Below are positions 1 through 5,560 of a stretch of DNA of 7,375 nucleotides, in pieces. How positions within the stretch are numbered: position 1 is the stretch's first letter; each line of letters opens with the position of its first letter. The notes under the pieces are model-generated. The model worked only from the letters and a program-made list of their open reading frames with translations, made no database searches and was not told the DNA's origin. Source of the stretch: Candidatus Methanoplasma sp. (GTDB taxonomy: Archaea; Thermoplasmatota; Thermoplasmata; Methanomassiliicoccales; Methanomethylophilaceae). The translations under genes were made by a program, and so were the position numbers. The stretch lies in contig JAISVN010000154.1 in assembly GCA_031271555.1 (NCBI GenBank), positions 1 through 7,375 of the forward strand. Reading direction: 5' to 3'.

Positions 1-1122
1 TCTCGACAGATCCTCGAAGACCTCGTTGATGTCTGCGGTTGCGGCACGCACCTTGGCTCTGGAGACTTCTTCTTCCCTGATCGCGGCCACCTTTCTGCTT
101 ATCTCGCCTATTATGCAGTTGGCTCTTTCTTCCAGATGTTCTGCGTCCATTCTTTCTATCTCCTCGTTCACAATGAGCTCGGCCTCGGATATCTTCGCTC
201 TTCTTTTCCTGACATTCTCCGCGGCCACGCCCTGAAGGCCATCCATTGTCTCCAGGGACACGCCCGGGATCTCGCCGACGGCATCGTCAACATTCTTTGG
301 TACGGACACGTCCACTATGAACAGCGGTCTGTCCCTATCCCCTGCGGAGCTTATGGTCTTTGGAGTGATTATTATGTGCGGGGCGGATGTGGCAACGAAC
401 AGGACATCGCTCTTCGATATCGCCGATACGAGATATTCTCTGCTCAATGCCGTACCGCCGATCTGAAGCGCCAGTTCGGATGCTCTGTCGAATGTCCTGC
501 TTGAAACGAAGACCGTCTGCGGCCCCTTTTTGGAGAGGTTCTTTGCGATGTCCGCAGCCATACTTCCGGCACCGAATATCGTGATGACCTTGTCCCCTAA
601 TCCTTCCATCCTCTGTTCCGCAAGTTCGACCGCCGCGGAACCGACCGAGACAGAACCCGAATTTATCTTGGTCTCGGTCCTTACTCTTTTTCCTATGGAC
701 AGGGCCCTGTCGAAAAGTTTTGAAAGGTTTTTGGAGACGTGCCCCTCTTCTTTTGATCGTATATATGCTTCCCGGACCTGGCCCTGGATATGGTCTTCCC
801 CTACCATCAGGGAGTCGAGGCCGCAGGACACTCTGAAAAGGTGCCTGATCGAGGCCTTTCCCTGGAGTATGAACGGTATGCTCTGTTCTTTGGAGCGCGG
901 TACTGTGTTCATCACGAACGTTTCGAACTCCGCCTTCACAGGCTGTATGTCGTCCGTTCCGACGTACACCTCAAAACGGTTGCACGTCTTCAACACGACA
1001 TATTCGTTCATGGCCATCGTATTATGCAGGAATTTGGATATGCCCGCCTCCATCATCTCCGCCACTTCGCTCATGGCTTCGACACCCGCATCGGAATACG
1101 TCACATGGAGACTTATGATCAC
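1..1122 (-). CDS. hemA: Glutamyl-tRNA reductase, C-terminus cut by window edge
   Basis: This enzyme reduces glutamyl-tRNA(Glu) with NADPH to glutamate-1-semialdehyde, the first committed step of C5 tetrapyrrole synthesis in the cytoplasm. The visible 374 residues are open to the window edge, so a few tens of C-terminal residues are probably missing. Seen: LKTCNRFEVYV with the catalytic Cys at 47; CGLDSLMVGEDHIQGQV around 100-115, the family hallmark; the Rossmann motif FGAGSMA around 183-188 for NADPH; FIVDVSVPKNV around 268-278; then a charged helical dimerisation region. The GTG start (1120-1122) overlaps the TGA of the upstream gene and has a G-rich SD-like stretch (GGGGGTG) five bases before it. 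No ATG lies in frame near that point, and MIISLHVTY fits archaeal HemA N-termini. It is translationally coupled to the precorrin-2 dehydrogenase-like gene. The family call is secure; the GTG start is an inference. Confidence 0.95.
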   Translation of the reverse strand, partial: MIISLHVTYSDAGVEAMSEVAEMMEAGISKFLHNTMAMNEYVVLKTCNRFEVYVGTDDIQPVKAEFETFVMNTVPRSKEQSIPFILQGKASIRHLFRVSCGLDSLMVGEDHIQGQVREAYIRSKEEGHVSKNLSKLFDRALSIGKRVRTETKINSGSVSVGSAAVELAEQRMEGLGDKVITIFGAGSMAADIAKNLSKKGPQTVFVSSRTFDRASELALQIGGTALSREYLVSAISKSDVLFVATSAPHIIITPKTISSAGDRDRPLFIVDVSVPKNVDDAVGEIPGVSLETMDGLQGVAAENVRKRRAKISEAELIVNEEIERMDAEHLEERANCIIGEISRKVAAIREEEVSRAKVRAATADINEVFEDLSR

Positions 1123-1135
1123 TGCGGCACCCCCA
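1119..1135 (-). promoter_or_regulatory. GTGA stop/start overlap with SD that sets the hemA start
   Basis: On the minus strand the upstream gene ends in TGA (1121-1119) inside GTGA, and the GTG at 1122-1120 opens the hemA frame. A G-rich GGGGGTG lies five bases before the GTG, inside the upstream coding sequence. The arrangement is typical of termination-reinitiation coupling and is the reason for choosing this non-ATG start. Confidence 0.65.
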
Positions 1136-1733
1136 GTTCCAAGACCCTCCTCATGGCCGATGCTGTATCTCCGGCCTCTGCAAGCCTGTTCACTTCGGGA
1201 TCATGGGCGACCCTTCTCAGGAAATCTGCGCGTTCCGGCTGTGTCCCCTTTCCCGAACACATGTTTCTTGATTCCAACAAAACGCTGAACATGGTGTCAA
1301 ACCTTCCGTTTAAAAGCTTTTCTAACTCTTCAACCATGAACGGAGGGAACGCTGGAAGCTTTCCTTCTGTCGAAACGGATACGCTGTATCCCCCCCTTCT
1401 CAGGACCGACGGTATTACGACATTGCCGCCGCCGTGCGCCGAATTTACGTAACGGCCGAGCTTCAATGCACGATCCTTGATCTCCAGATTCATGGATGGA
1501 TCGTTCGTTGCAGCCACGATGATGTCGTAGCTCTCCATCATCCCCTCTATCTCTGCGGGGTCGGTCCTCTTTTTTATCACAGCTGTGGCAATGTTTTCTA
1601 TCCCAGGCACAACATCCTCCGATATCACTGTGATGTCCGCACCCTCAAAATGCATGCATTTACGAAGGGCGACCGGTCCGCCTCCAATGACGAGTACCTT
1701 CAGTTTTTCAGACGATATCAACAAGGGGATCAT
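1119..1733 (-). CDS. Precorrin-2 dehydrogenase / siroheme synthase N-domain-like protein (CysG-N/Met8/SirC family)
   Basis: A 204-residue protein of the family that oxidises precorrin-2 to sirohydrochlorin with NAD+, feeding siroheme, F430 and cobamide synthesis. Seen: a beta strand and nucleotide-binding loop VLVIGGGPVALRK (residues 13-25); AATNDPSMNLEI (74-85), the usual ATNDxxLN block; then VNSAHGGGNVVIPSVLRRGGYSVSVSTEGKLPA (96-128) leading into a helical C-terminal domain. The length matches stand-alone members (about 200), with no fused methyltransferase. The ATG at 1731-1733 has AGGAG (minus strand, 1747-1743) nine bases upstream. It is the first gene of an operon with hemA and overlaps it by four bases. 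Odd point: the segment where relatives have a conserved Asp (NVxDxP) reads NSAHGGG, so the usual catalytic acid is not at that position. Dehydrogenase is the best call; ferrochelatase activity is doubtful. Confidence 0.88.
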   Translation of the reverse strand: MIPLLISSEKLKVLVIGGGPVALRKCMHFEGADITVISEDVVPGIENIATAVIKKRTDPAEIEGMMESYDIIVAATNDPSMNLEIKDRALKLGRYVNSAHGGGNVVIPSVLRRGGYSVSVSTEGKLPAFPPFMVEELEKLLNGRFDTMFSVLLESRNMCSGKGTQPERADFLRRVAHDPEVNRLAEAGDTASAMRRVLELGVPQ

Positions 1734-1787
1734 TCGTTTTTTCTCCTTTGGCAGACTGTCTAGTTAATAACATGTCATCAGGTTCGT

Positions 1788-1800
1788 GTTAATATATGTG
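1788..1800 (-). promoter_or_regulatory. Candidate TATA box for the precorrin-2 dehydrogenase-hemA operon
   Basis: Read on the minus strand, ATATATTAAC lies about 60 bases before the start codon. With the usual archaeal spacing of about 25 bases, transcription would start near 1770 and leave a leader of some 35 bases containing the AGGAG SD. A competing TATA-like TTATAAA lies at 1837-1831 on the same strand. Which one is used cannot be decided from the sequence. Confidence 0.35.
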
Positions 1801-1813
1801 ACTATTCTTATCG

Positions 1814-1837
1814 TTGGACGCATAATCCATTTTATAA
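1814..1837. promoter_or_regulatory. Third TTGG-N9-CCA dyad next to a TATA-like box
   Basis: TTGGA (1814-1818), seven bases, then TCCA (1826-1829) form an inverted repeat of the same design as the dyads at 1964-1979 and 5496-5512. TTTATAA follows at 1831-1837. Because that box also reads TTATAAA on the minus strand, the site could serve either direction. For the minus strand the dyad would fall between the TATA box and the transcription start of the tetrapyrrole operon, a position expected for a repressor site. The role is inferred. Confidence 0.35.
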
Positions 1838-1912
1838 CACTGATGAGGATATTTGGTATTCTCAAGACTTCACAACTTTTTTTTTACAAACTGCTAATTG
1901 ATTCTCGGATCC

Positions 1913-1936
1913 TGACTGGAGACAACAATTCAGTCA
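1913..1936. repeat. Inverted repeat TGACTG-N12-CAGTCA
   Basis: Six-base perfect arms at 1913-1918 and 1931-1936 are separated by 12 bases. It lies upstream of the ABC operon promoter and outside any gene, next to the short palindrome TAACAGTTA (1941-1949). It could be a protein-binding site or chance; there is no second copy in the window with the same arms. Confidence 0.3.
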
Positions 1937-1959
1937 CAGATAACAGTTAATCTATAAAG

Positions 1960-1979
1960 CATGTTGGATGGTTATTCCA
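1960..1979 (+). promoter_or_regulatory. Operator candidate: CATGTTGGATG box within TTGG-N9-CCA dyad (copy 1)
   Basis: CATGTTGGATG (1960-1970) recurs exactly at 5492-5502 in front of the second cassette. In both places its TTGG is matched by a CCA nine bases later (1977-1979 here), giving an interrupted inverted repeat, TTGGA/TCCA in this copy. It ends 7 bases before the TTTATAA box, where an upstream activator, or a repressor blocking TBP/TFB, would bind. The regulator is not known; the layout fits a dimeric helix-turn-helix protein. Confidence 0.55.
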
Positions 1980-1986
1980 GTATATT

Positions 1987-1993
1987 TTTATAA
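1987..1993 (+). promoter_or_regulatory. TATA box of the first ABC operon
   Basis: TTTATAA starts 50 bases before the ATG at 2037, the same distance as in the second cassette. Expected transcription start is near 2012-2016, leaving a leader of about 22 bases. The SD candidate in it is GGGATGAT (2026-2033), a modest match. A second TATA-like ATATATAG at 2011-2018 would give a leaderless transcript and is the less likely alternative. Confidence 0.5.
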
Positions 1994-2036
1994 CTGCGTA
2001 TTGTATTCGGATATATAGCCCAATTGGGATGATAAA

Positions 2037-3167
2037 ATGAATGTGAAAATTTTAGCATTAAGCATCGTCGCTATCGTATGCGTAGGGGCGGTTGCGGCGT
2101 ACTTCGTTGCTTTTGATGATAACGAAGAAGGACCAATAGAGATAGTGGATGGAAGCGGCAAGACCATTACGCTGAGCGAACCATTGAGCGATGTGGTCGT
2201 AGTTAATACGAACATACCGAAACAGATGAAGATACTGGGACTGGAGGATGAAGTCGTTGGAATTGCCTATGCGAGTCAAGCCACATCGGACAGAAGCGGA
2301 GCCTTGACAGCTTTGTTCCCAAATCTGTATGATAATAACAACATACCGTTTACAAAGAACATTACTGGAGAGTCAATGGTAATGATAACGAAGTGTGTGA
2401 TATGTCCAGTCAAATCCATGTCGTTGTCAGAAACACAAGAAAAAGATCTTGCAAATTTAGGAGTAATTGTCATCAGGCTGGACTGCAATGGAGATACCGC
2501 TCTGGATGACCTCAAAAAGCTGACTATATTGTTTGGAGAGACGAAACCCATAATGGATGCATATGATGGATATTACGACCTGTACTATTCAGTTGTCGAC
2601 ACAGTCAAAGAGAAAGTGAAACTTGCACCAAGCACAGCAGACAATACCTTCCTTTACTACATGGTATCATCCAAATGGATATACAATCAGACATCAGACG
2701 GGAACACAATGATCGAAACGGTCTATGGTAAAAATGTTCTTCGTAACATAAACAACATTCCTCTGACAGGCGTTACAAATGACGCAACAGATACAGGTAT
2801 AGGAGAAGTAATACGAGACGAAGATGTAAAAAATCCAATAAGCAAGATATTCTTGAGAGCTCAGTCAACTTCACCTACTGTCACTACAGCTGAGAACGAA
2901 TGGAACACCTCTGTGTTCGGTACGTCTGTATTGTATGAAGGTCTGTCGGCAATAGATACTGGAGAGGTCTATATGTTCAACTCCAACATCATGTCTGGAT
3001 GTCTATCATATGTGGGATATGTCTTGCTGGCCGAAGTGTGCGGAATAGAAACCGGATACGATGCGGCAGATATTATTGAAGAATACAATGAAACATATGG
3101 GTTCGAAGAGTCCACATCAGGGCTTGTATTCCAGATATCAGGCGGAAAAGCGACAATGCTCTTTTAA
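2037..3167 (+). CDS. Membrane-anchored class III ABC solute-binding protein (FepB/BtuF-like)
   Basis: A 376-residue extracytoplasmic receptor for an ABC importer of the iron-chelate/cobamide class. Residues 1-25 form one hydrophobic helix after MNVK, with no lipobox, so the protein is probably held by an uncleaved N-terminal anchor. Residues 34-80 (IEIVDGSGKTITLSEPLSDVVV... and ILGLEDEVVGIAY) match the start of the periplasmic_binding_2 fold, in which the first strand is followed by a helix and the LG..D.VVG turn. MITKCVICPVKSMSLSETQEKDLANLGVIVIRLD (116-149) is the strand-helix-strand that usually reads PDLVI....; here it holds a CxxC pair (Cys120, Cys123), with Cys150 close by. A long helix and a C-terminal lobe follow. 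Next comes the permease gene after a GC hairpin. The N-terminal anchor resembles that of the second binding protein at 5566. Substrate is not readable; iron chelates, haem-like compounds and cobamides are all possible. Confidence 0.88.
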   Translation: MNVKILALSIVAIVCVGAVAAYFVAFDDNEEGPIEIVDGSGKTITLSEPLSDVVVVNTNIPKQMKILGLEDEVVGIAYASQATSDRSGALTALFPNLYDNNNIPFTKNITGESMVMITKCVICPVKSMSLSETQEKDLANLGVIVIRLDCNGDTALDDLKKLTILFGETKPIMDAYDGYYDLYYSVVDTVKEKVKLAPSTADNTFLYYMVSSKWIYNQTSDGNTMIETVYGKNVLRNINNIPLTGVTNDATDTGIGEVIRDEDVKNPISKIFLRAQSTSPTVTTAENEWNTSVFGTSVLYEGLSAIDTGEVYMFNSNIMSGCLSYVGYVLLAEVCGIETGYDAADIIEEYNETYGFEESTSGLVFQISGGKATMLF

Positions 3168-3174
3168 ACCAGTT

Positions 3175-3190
3175 TGGGGGATATCCCCCA
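3175..3190 (+). repeat. Perfect GC palindrome/hairpin between binding-protein and permease genes
   Basis: TGGGGG and CCCCCA flank ATAT, giving a 6-bp stem with a 4-base loop beginning 8 bases after the TAA of the binding-protein gene. No T tract follows, so it is unlikely to end transcription fully. It more likely protects the 3' end of the binding-protein message or lowers expression of the permease, giving more receptor than transporter. A comparable hairpin follows the second binding-protein gene (6894-6905). Confidence 0.6.
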
Positions 3191-3211
3191 CTCACTCTAT
3201 GAGTTGTTTGC

Positions 3212-4411
3212 ATGAGCGAAAAAGGGGACAATAGGATACGGCTTGGAGACTTGATCCGGAATAGGATCGATGAAGACACCTTTGAAGGGAAATACAATGC
3301 TTCAATCCGTAGAAGAGTATTATTCATATTATCTTTGATAATCATAAGCATAGCTCTATTCTTTGTATCCGTTGGCCTTGGAGCAGTTAACATATCTTTA
3401 AAAGATACTCTTAAAGTGTTCGGCCAGCTGATCCTCCCAGATACAATTAAGGTGTTCTGCTATCTGTTCCTTCCGAGTCTAATGGAGATGCCTTCGGTCC
3501 ATGCCGCTGATATCTTATTGGCTAGCAGAATGCCAAGAGTAGTTCTTGTAATCTTTACAGGTTTTTCGCTTGGTGTGGCGGGGATGATCATGCAGGGGCT
3601 TCTCAGGAATCCTCTCGTCAGCCCTTTCACCCTTGGAGTCTCTACGGCAGCATCCTTCGGCGCCGCCATGTCGATAGTGTTTGGATCGTCCATATTTGGA
3701 AACCTGATGTACACTGTTGTTACCATAGGCACAGTGAAGTTCGACATAGGCGATATGATCACGGTATTGTTCGCGTTTGTGTTCGCAATGCTCAGCATAA
3801 TCATAATATTGATGCTGACTAAAGGTAAGAACACATCACGTTCCATGGTCATCTTGTCAGGTGTTGTGATAAGCTACCTGTTCCAGGCCGGCGTAATGGC
3901 TTCTAAGTACATATCGGATGACGAACAGCTCAGGGAGATCACATTGTGGATAATGGGCAGCATGGCCGGGGCAACATGGGGAATAATACTGATTTTGTTG
4001 CCTATTGTGGTAATATGCAGCATACTCCTATTCAAGGTATCGATGGATGTGAATGCATTGTCTGCTGGAGACGATGTTGCATCAAATCTTGGAGTGAACG
4101 TTTCAAGTCTCAGAAAGAAGAGTCTTGTGATATCAACGCTTATGACATCTGCGTGTCTCGCATTCACGGGGGTCATCGGGTTCATCGGACTCATGGCCCC
4201 ACACATCTGCAGAATGATAATCGGCAATGACTCACGGTATCTTATGCCGGCGGCCGGTTTCATGGGTGTAGTGATCCTTTTGATATCGGACCTGTTCTGC
4301 AGGCTTATAATACGTCCCGGAGAGCTGCCTGTGGGTATCGTGATGTACGTGATTGGCGGAATATTCTTCATATGGATGATCAGCAACCGCAAATGGAGCC
4401 AGAGAATATGA
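3212..4411 (+). CDS. FecCD/BtuC-family ABC importer permease
   Basis: A 399-residue polytopic membrane protein forming the channel for chelate or cobamide import. A charged cytoplasmic N-terminus (1-35) precedes the first membrane helix (36-57). SRMPRVVLVIFTGFSLGVAGMIMQGLLRNPLVSPFTLGVSTAASFGAAM (105-153) is the family signature. AGDDVASNLGVNVSSLRKKSL near 287-307 is the cytoplasmic coupling region that meets the ATPase, and GVIGFIGLMAPHICRMIIGNDSRYLMP with GELPVGIVMYVIGGIFFIWMI closes the protein. It is longer than usual (about 330-360) because of the extended N-terminus and a tandem 12-residue repeat (65-88). The ATG at 3212 is the first usable start after an in-frame TGA at 3200-3202; its SD is weak (GAG at 3201-3203), which fits low expression or coupling to the gene before it. 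The stop overlaps the start of the ATPase gene. Confidence 0.95.
   Translation: MSEKGDNRIRLGDLIRNRIDEDTFEGKYNASIRRRVLFILSLIIISIALFFVSVGLGAVNISLKDTLKVFGQLILPDTIKVFCYLFLPSLMEMPSVHAADILLASRMPRVVLVIFTGFSLGVAGMIMQGLLRNPLVSPFTLGVSTAASFGAAMSIVFGSSIFGNLMYTVVTIGTVKFDIGDMITVLFAFVFAMLSIIIILMLTKGKNTSRSMVILSGVVISYLFQAGVMASKYISDDEQLREITLWIMGSMAGATWGIILILLPIVVICSILLFKVSMDVNALSAGDDVASNLGVNVSSLRKKSLVISTLMTSACLAFTGVIGFIGLMAPHICRMIIGNDSRYLMPAAGFMGVVILLISDLFCRLIIRPGELPVGIVMYVIGGIFFIWMISNRKWSQRI
3404..3475 (+). repeat. 36-base tandem duplication inside the permease gene
   Basis: Two adjacent in-frame 36-base units (3404-3439 and 3440-3475) encode DTLKVFGQLILP and DTIKVFCYLFLP, identical at 8 of 12 residues and, by hand count, 27 of 36 bases. 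The repeat lies between the first membrane helix and the RMPR motif, where relatives usually have a shorter loop, and accounts for part of the extra length. The divergence means it is not a recent event or an assembly artefact. Confidence 0.7.
4395..4411 (+). promoter_or_regulatory. ATGA stop/start overlap with SD that sets the ATPase start
   Basis: GGAG at 4395-4398 lies nine bases before the ATG at 4408-4410, and that ATG shares bases with the permease TGA (4409-4411). This classic coupling layout favours 4408 over the upstream in-frame ATG at 4372, which would give a 40-base overlap and no recognisable SD, and over the ATG at 4444, which has only a weak one. Confidence 0.6.
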
Positions 4412-5226
4412 ACAGCGAAACCGGCAATGATCAGAAGACAAATATGAAGCTTGAGTTAAGCGGGATCAGACAGGGTTATGGGAGCAAGATCATCGTAGAA
4501 GACATCAATATGTCCGTGGAGTCCGGAGAGGTCGTGACGATACTGGGGCCGAATGGTTCAGGCAAATCGACCCTGATAAAGACCATGTGCAACATAATGG
4601 AACCCAAAGCAGGTACGATAACCATAGACGATGTGAATATATCGGACATTGACAAAAAAGAGTTCGCTAAGATAGTCGGCTATGTTCCGCAGCATACGAT
4701 ATATTTCGGTCAGTCATCCGTCTACGACTCTGTTCTCCTTGGAAGGAAGCCCTATACAGATTGGAGTTATTCCAGAGAGGACATAAACATCGCTGCAGAA
4801 GCGATGATCCGAATGAACATTGACGATCTATACGATAGGCCGGTGTCCGAGCTTTCCGGAGGACAGGTGCAGCGCGTGTCCCTGGCACGTGCGCTTGCTC
4901 AGAATCCAAGATTCTACATATTCGATGAACCCACCAGTGCGCTGGATCTCAGGAATCAGCTGGATACTCTGAAGGTCATGCGCAGGATAATCAAAGAAAA
5001 CGGGGCAAGCATGGTAATGGCCATGCATGATCTCAATCTTGCGCTTCGCTATTCAGATAAAGTGTTAGCCCTGAAAGACGGTCAAGTTTATGGGTTTGGA
5101 GCAGCTGAAGCGATCATAACAGAAGAGATGATCAAGGATGTTTACGGCGTGGACTCACAAATAATGGACAGTCCCAAAGGGAAGTTCATTTATGCATTCG
5201 ATGATGATGCTGCCAAAGTACTGTAA
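4408..5226 (+). CDS. ABC importer ATPase, FecE/BtuD-like
   Basis: A 272-residue cytoplasmic ATPase that powers the permease encoded just before it. Counting from the ATG at 4408: the core begins at MKLELSGIRQGYG (13-25); Walker A GPNGSGKST (47-55); Q-loop GYVPQ with Gln95; VYDSVLLGRKPY (105-116), typical of the FecE subgroup; signature ELSGGQVQR (148-156); Walker B FYIFDEP (169-175) with catalytic Glu174; D-loop SALD (177-180); H-loop His207 in AMHDLN. All catalytic residues are present, and the length is normal for the subgroup (250-280). A polar stretch of 12 residues precedes the core; if translation starts at 4444 instead, the product is 260 residues. It is the last gene of the first cassette, followed by a strong hairpin at 5239-5276. 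Confidence 0.94.
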   Translation: MNSETGNDQKTNMKLELSGIRQGYGSKIIVEDINMSVESGEVVTILGPNGSGKSTLIKTMCNIMEPKAGTITIDDVNISDIDKKEFAKIVGYVPQHTIYFGQSSVYDSVLLGRKPYTDWSYSREDINIAAEAMIRMNIDDLYDRPVSELSGGQVQRVSLARALAQNPRFYIFDEPTSALDLRNQLDTLKVMRRIIKENGASMVMAMHDLNLALRYSDKVLALKDGQVYGFGAAEAIITEEMIKDVYGVDSQIMDSPKGKFIYAFDDDAAKVL

Positions 5227-5238
5227 ATTTGATTTTTA

Positions 5239-5276
5239 TGATTTAACTGAGCTTTGCCATCGACTCAGTAAAATCA
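5239..5276 (+). repeat. Long hairpin just after the first ABC operon
   Basis: TGATTTAACTGAG (5239-5251) and CTCAGTAAAATCA (5264-5276) pair over 13 positions with a single A-A mismatch and enclose a 12-base loop. It begins 12 bases after the TAA of the ATPase gene. No T run follows directly, so it looks more like a 3' end stabiliser, processing site or structured RNA than a simple terminator. The loop and outer arms encode nothing recognisable. Confidence 0.6.
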
Positions 5277-5399
5277 CACCTTGACAGTTTCCTAGAAATC
5301 CACTTTACGAGATTATAGTAGTTGACCAAAAATTTGGATTGATTCTACATATGCTGGCTGCGTTGAATCAAAGATAATTGTTCTAAATATTTTGGTTAA

Positions 5400-5421
5400 T
5401 GACTATAAAAGTCAATTTTTT
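5400..5421 (+). terminator. Weak stem-loop plus T tract
   Basis: TGACT (5400-5404), a five-base loop, AGTCA (5410-5414), then A and a six- to seven-base T run. The stem is short and AT-rich. It could act as a terminator for the first operon, since archaeal termination depends mainly on the T tract. Confidence 0.35.
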
Positions 5422-5440
5422 GGAATCTTTCATTCAGCAA

Positions 5441-5456
5441 AGGCCCTTTTTTTTTT
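5441..5456 (+). terminator. T10 tract terminator candidate
   Basis: A run of ten T (5447-5456) follows AAAGGCCCTTT-type short symmetry (AAAG/CTTT around GCC). Archaeal RNA polymerase commonly stops at such U-rich tracts, and this one sits between the end of the first operon and the promoter of the second, where a terminator is expected. Confidence 0.5.
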
Positions 5457-5491
5457 GTGTAATTCATCATTTAACTGAAAGAATACCCAAT

Positions 5492-5512
5492 CATGTTGGA
5501 TGATACTACCAA
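5492..5512 (+). promoter_or_regulatory. Operator candidate: CATGTTGGATG box within TTGG-N9-CCAA dyad (copy 2)
   Basis: CATGTTGGATG (5492-5502) is identical over 11 bases to the box at 1960-1970. Here TTGG (5496-5499) is matched by CCAA (5509-5512) after nine bases, a perfect four-base dyad, ending 3 bases before the TTTATA box. The shared box and dyad suggest one regulator controls both transporter cassettes. Confidence 0.55.
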
Positions 5513-5515
5513 CTA

Positions 5516-5560
5516 TTTATAGACGAGACAGGATGTAGCCATACCGCTCAAATAGAGGTT
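5516..5560 (+). promoter_or_regulatory. TATA box and SD of the second ABC cassette
   Basis: TTTATAG at 5516-5522 begins 50 bases before the ATG, matching the first cassette exactly. Expected transcription start is near 5541-5545. The leader contains GAGGTT (5555-5560), a good SD five bases before the ATG at 5566. Confidence 0.5.

Larger units (their letters stand above)
1734..2036. other. Divergent intergenic control region (303 bases)
   Basis: This AT-rich spacer separates the leftward tetrapyrrole operon from the rightward ABC operon. No gene, tRNA or protein-coding ORF is supported. From left to right it holds an SD for the minus-strand gene (1743-1747), a repeated GTTAATA (1763 and 1788) beside a minus-strand TATA candidate, a TTGG-N9-CCA dyad with a TATA-like box (1814-1837), a run of nine T (1877-1885), an inverted repeat TGACTG/CAGTCA (1913-1936), a 9-base palindrome TAACAGTTA (1941-1949), then the dyad and TATA box of the ABC operon (1960-1993). 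The T run lies downstream of no plus-strand gene. Confidence 0.7.

Noticed and set aside
26..1452. Several plus-strand ORFs of up to 252 codons
   Set aside because: They lie opposite hemA and the precorrin-2 dehydrogenase-like gene, whose minus-strand frames carry clear family motifs. The plus-strand translations show no recognisable domain and no SD.
1644..1660. ATGCATGCAT-type palindrome
   Set aside because: It lies within the coding frame of the precorrin-2 dehydrogenase-like gene (KCMHFEG) and is explained by its codons.
2037..3500. Recent horizontal transfer of the first cassette because it is more AT-rich than hemA
   Set aside because: The difference is modest by eye, promoter style and codon preferences match across the window, and there are no mobile-element traces.
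3460..4392. Minus-strand ORFs of 130 and 172 codons opposite the permease
   Set aside because: They are antisense shadows of a strongly conserved membrane protein; the translations show no domain.
4372..4407. Upstream ATG that would extend the first ATPase by 12 residues
   Set aside because: It would overlap the permease by 40 bases, lacks an SD and adds a non-conserved stretch. The ATG at 4408 has GGAG nine bases upstream and an ATGA overlap.
5326..5337. CCAAA-AA-TTTGG inverted repeat as a fourth operator copy
   Set aside because: It has the reverse order of half-sites (CCAA first), a 2-base spacer and no adjacent TATA box, so it does not match the TTGG-N9-CCA design.
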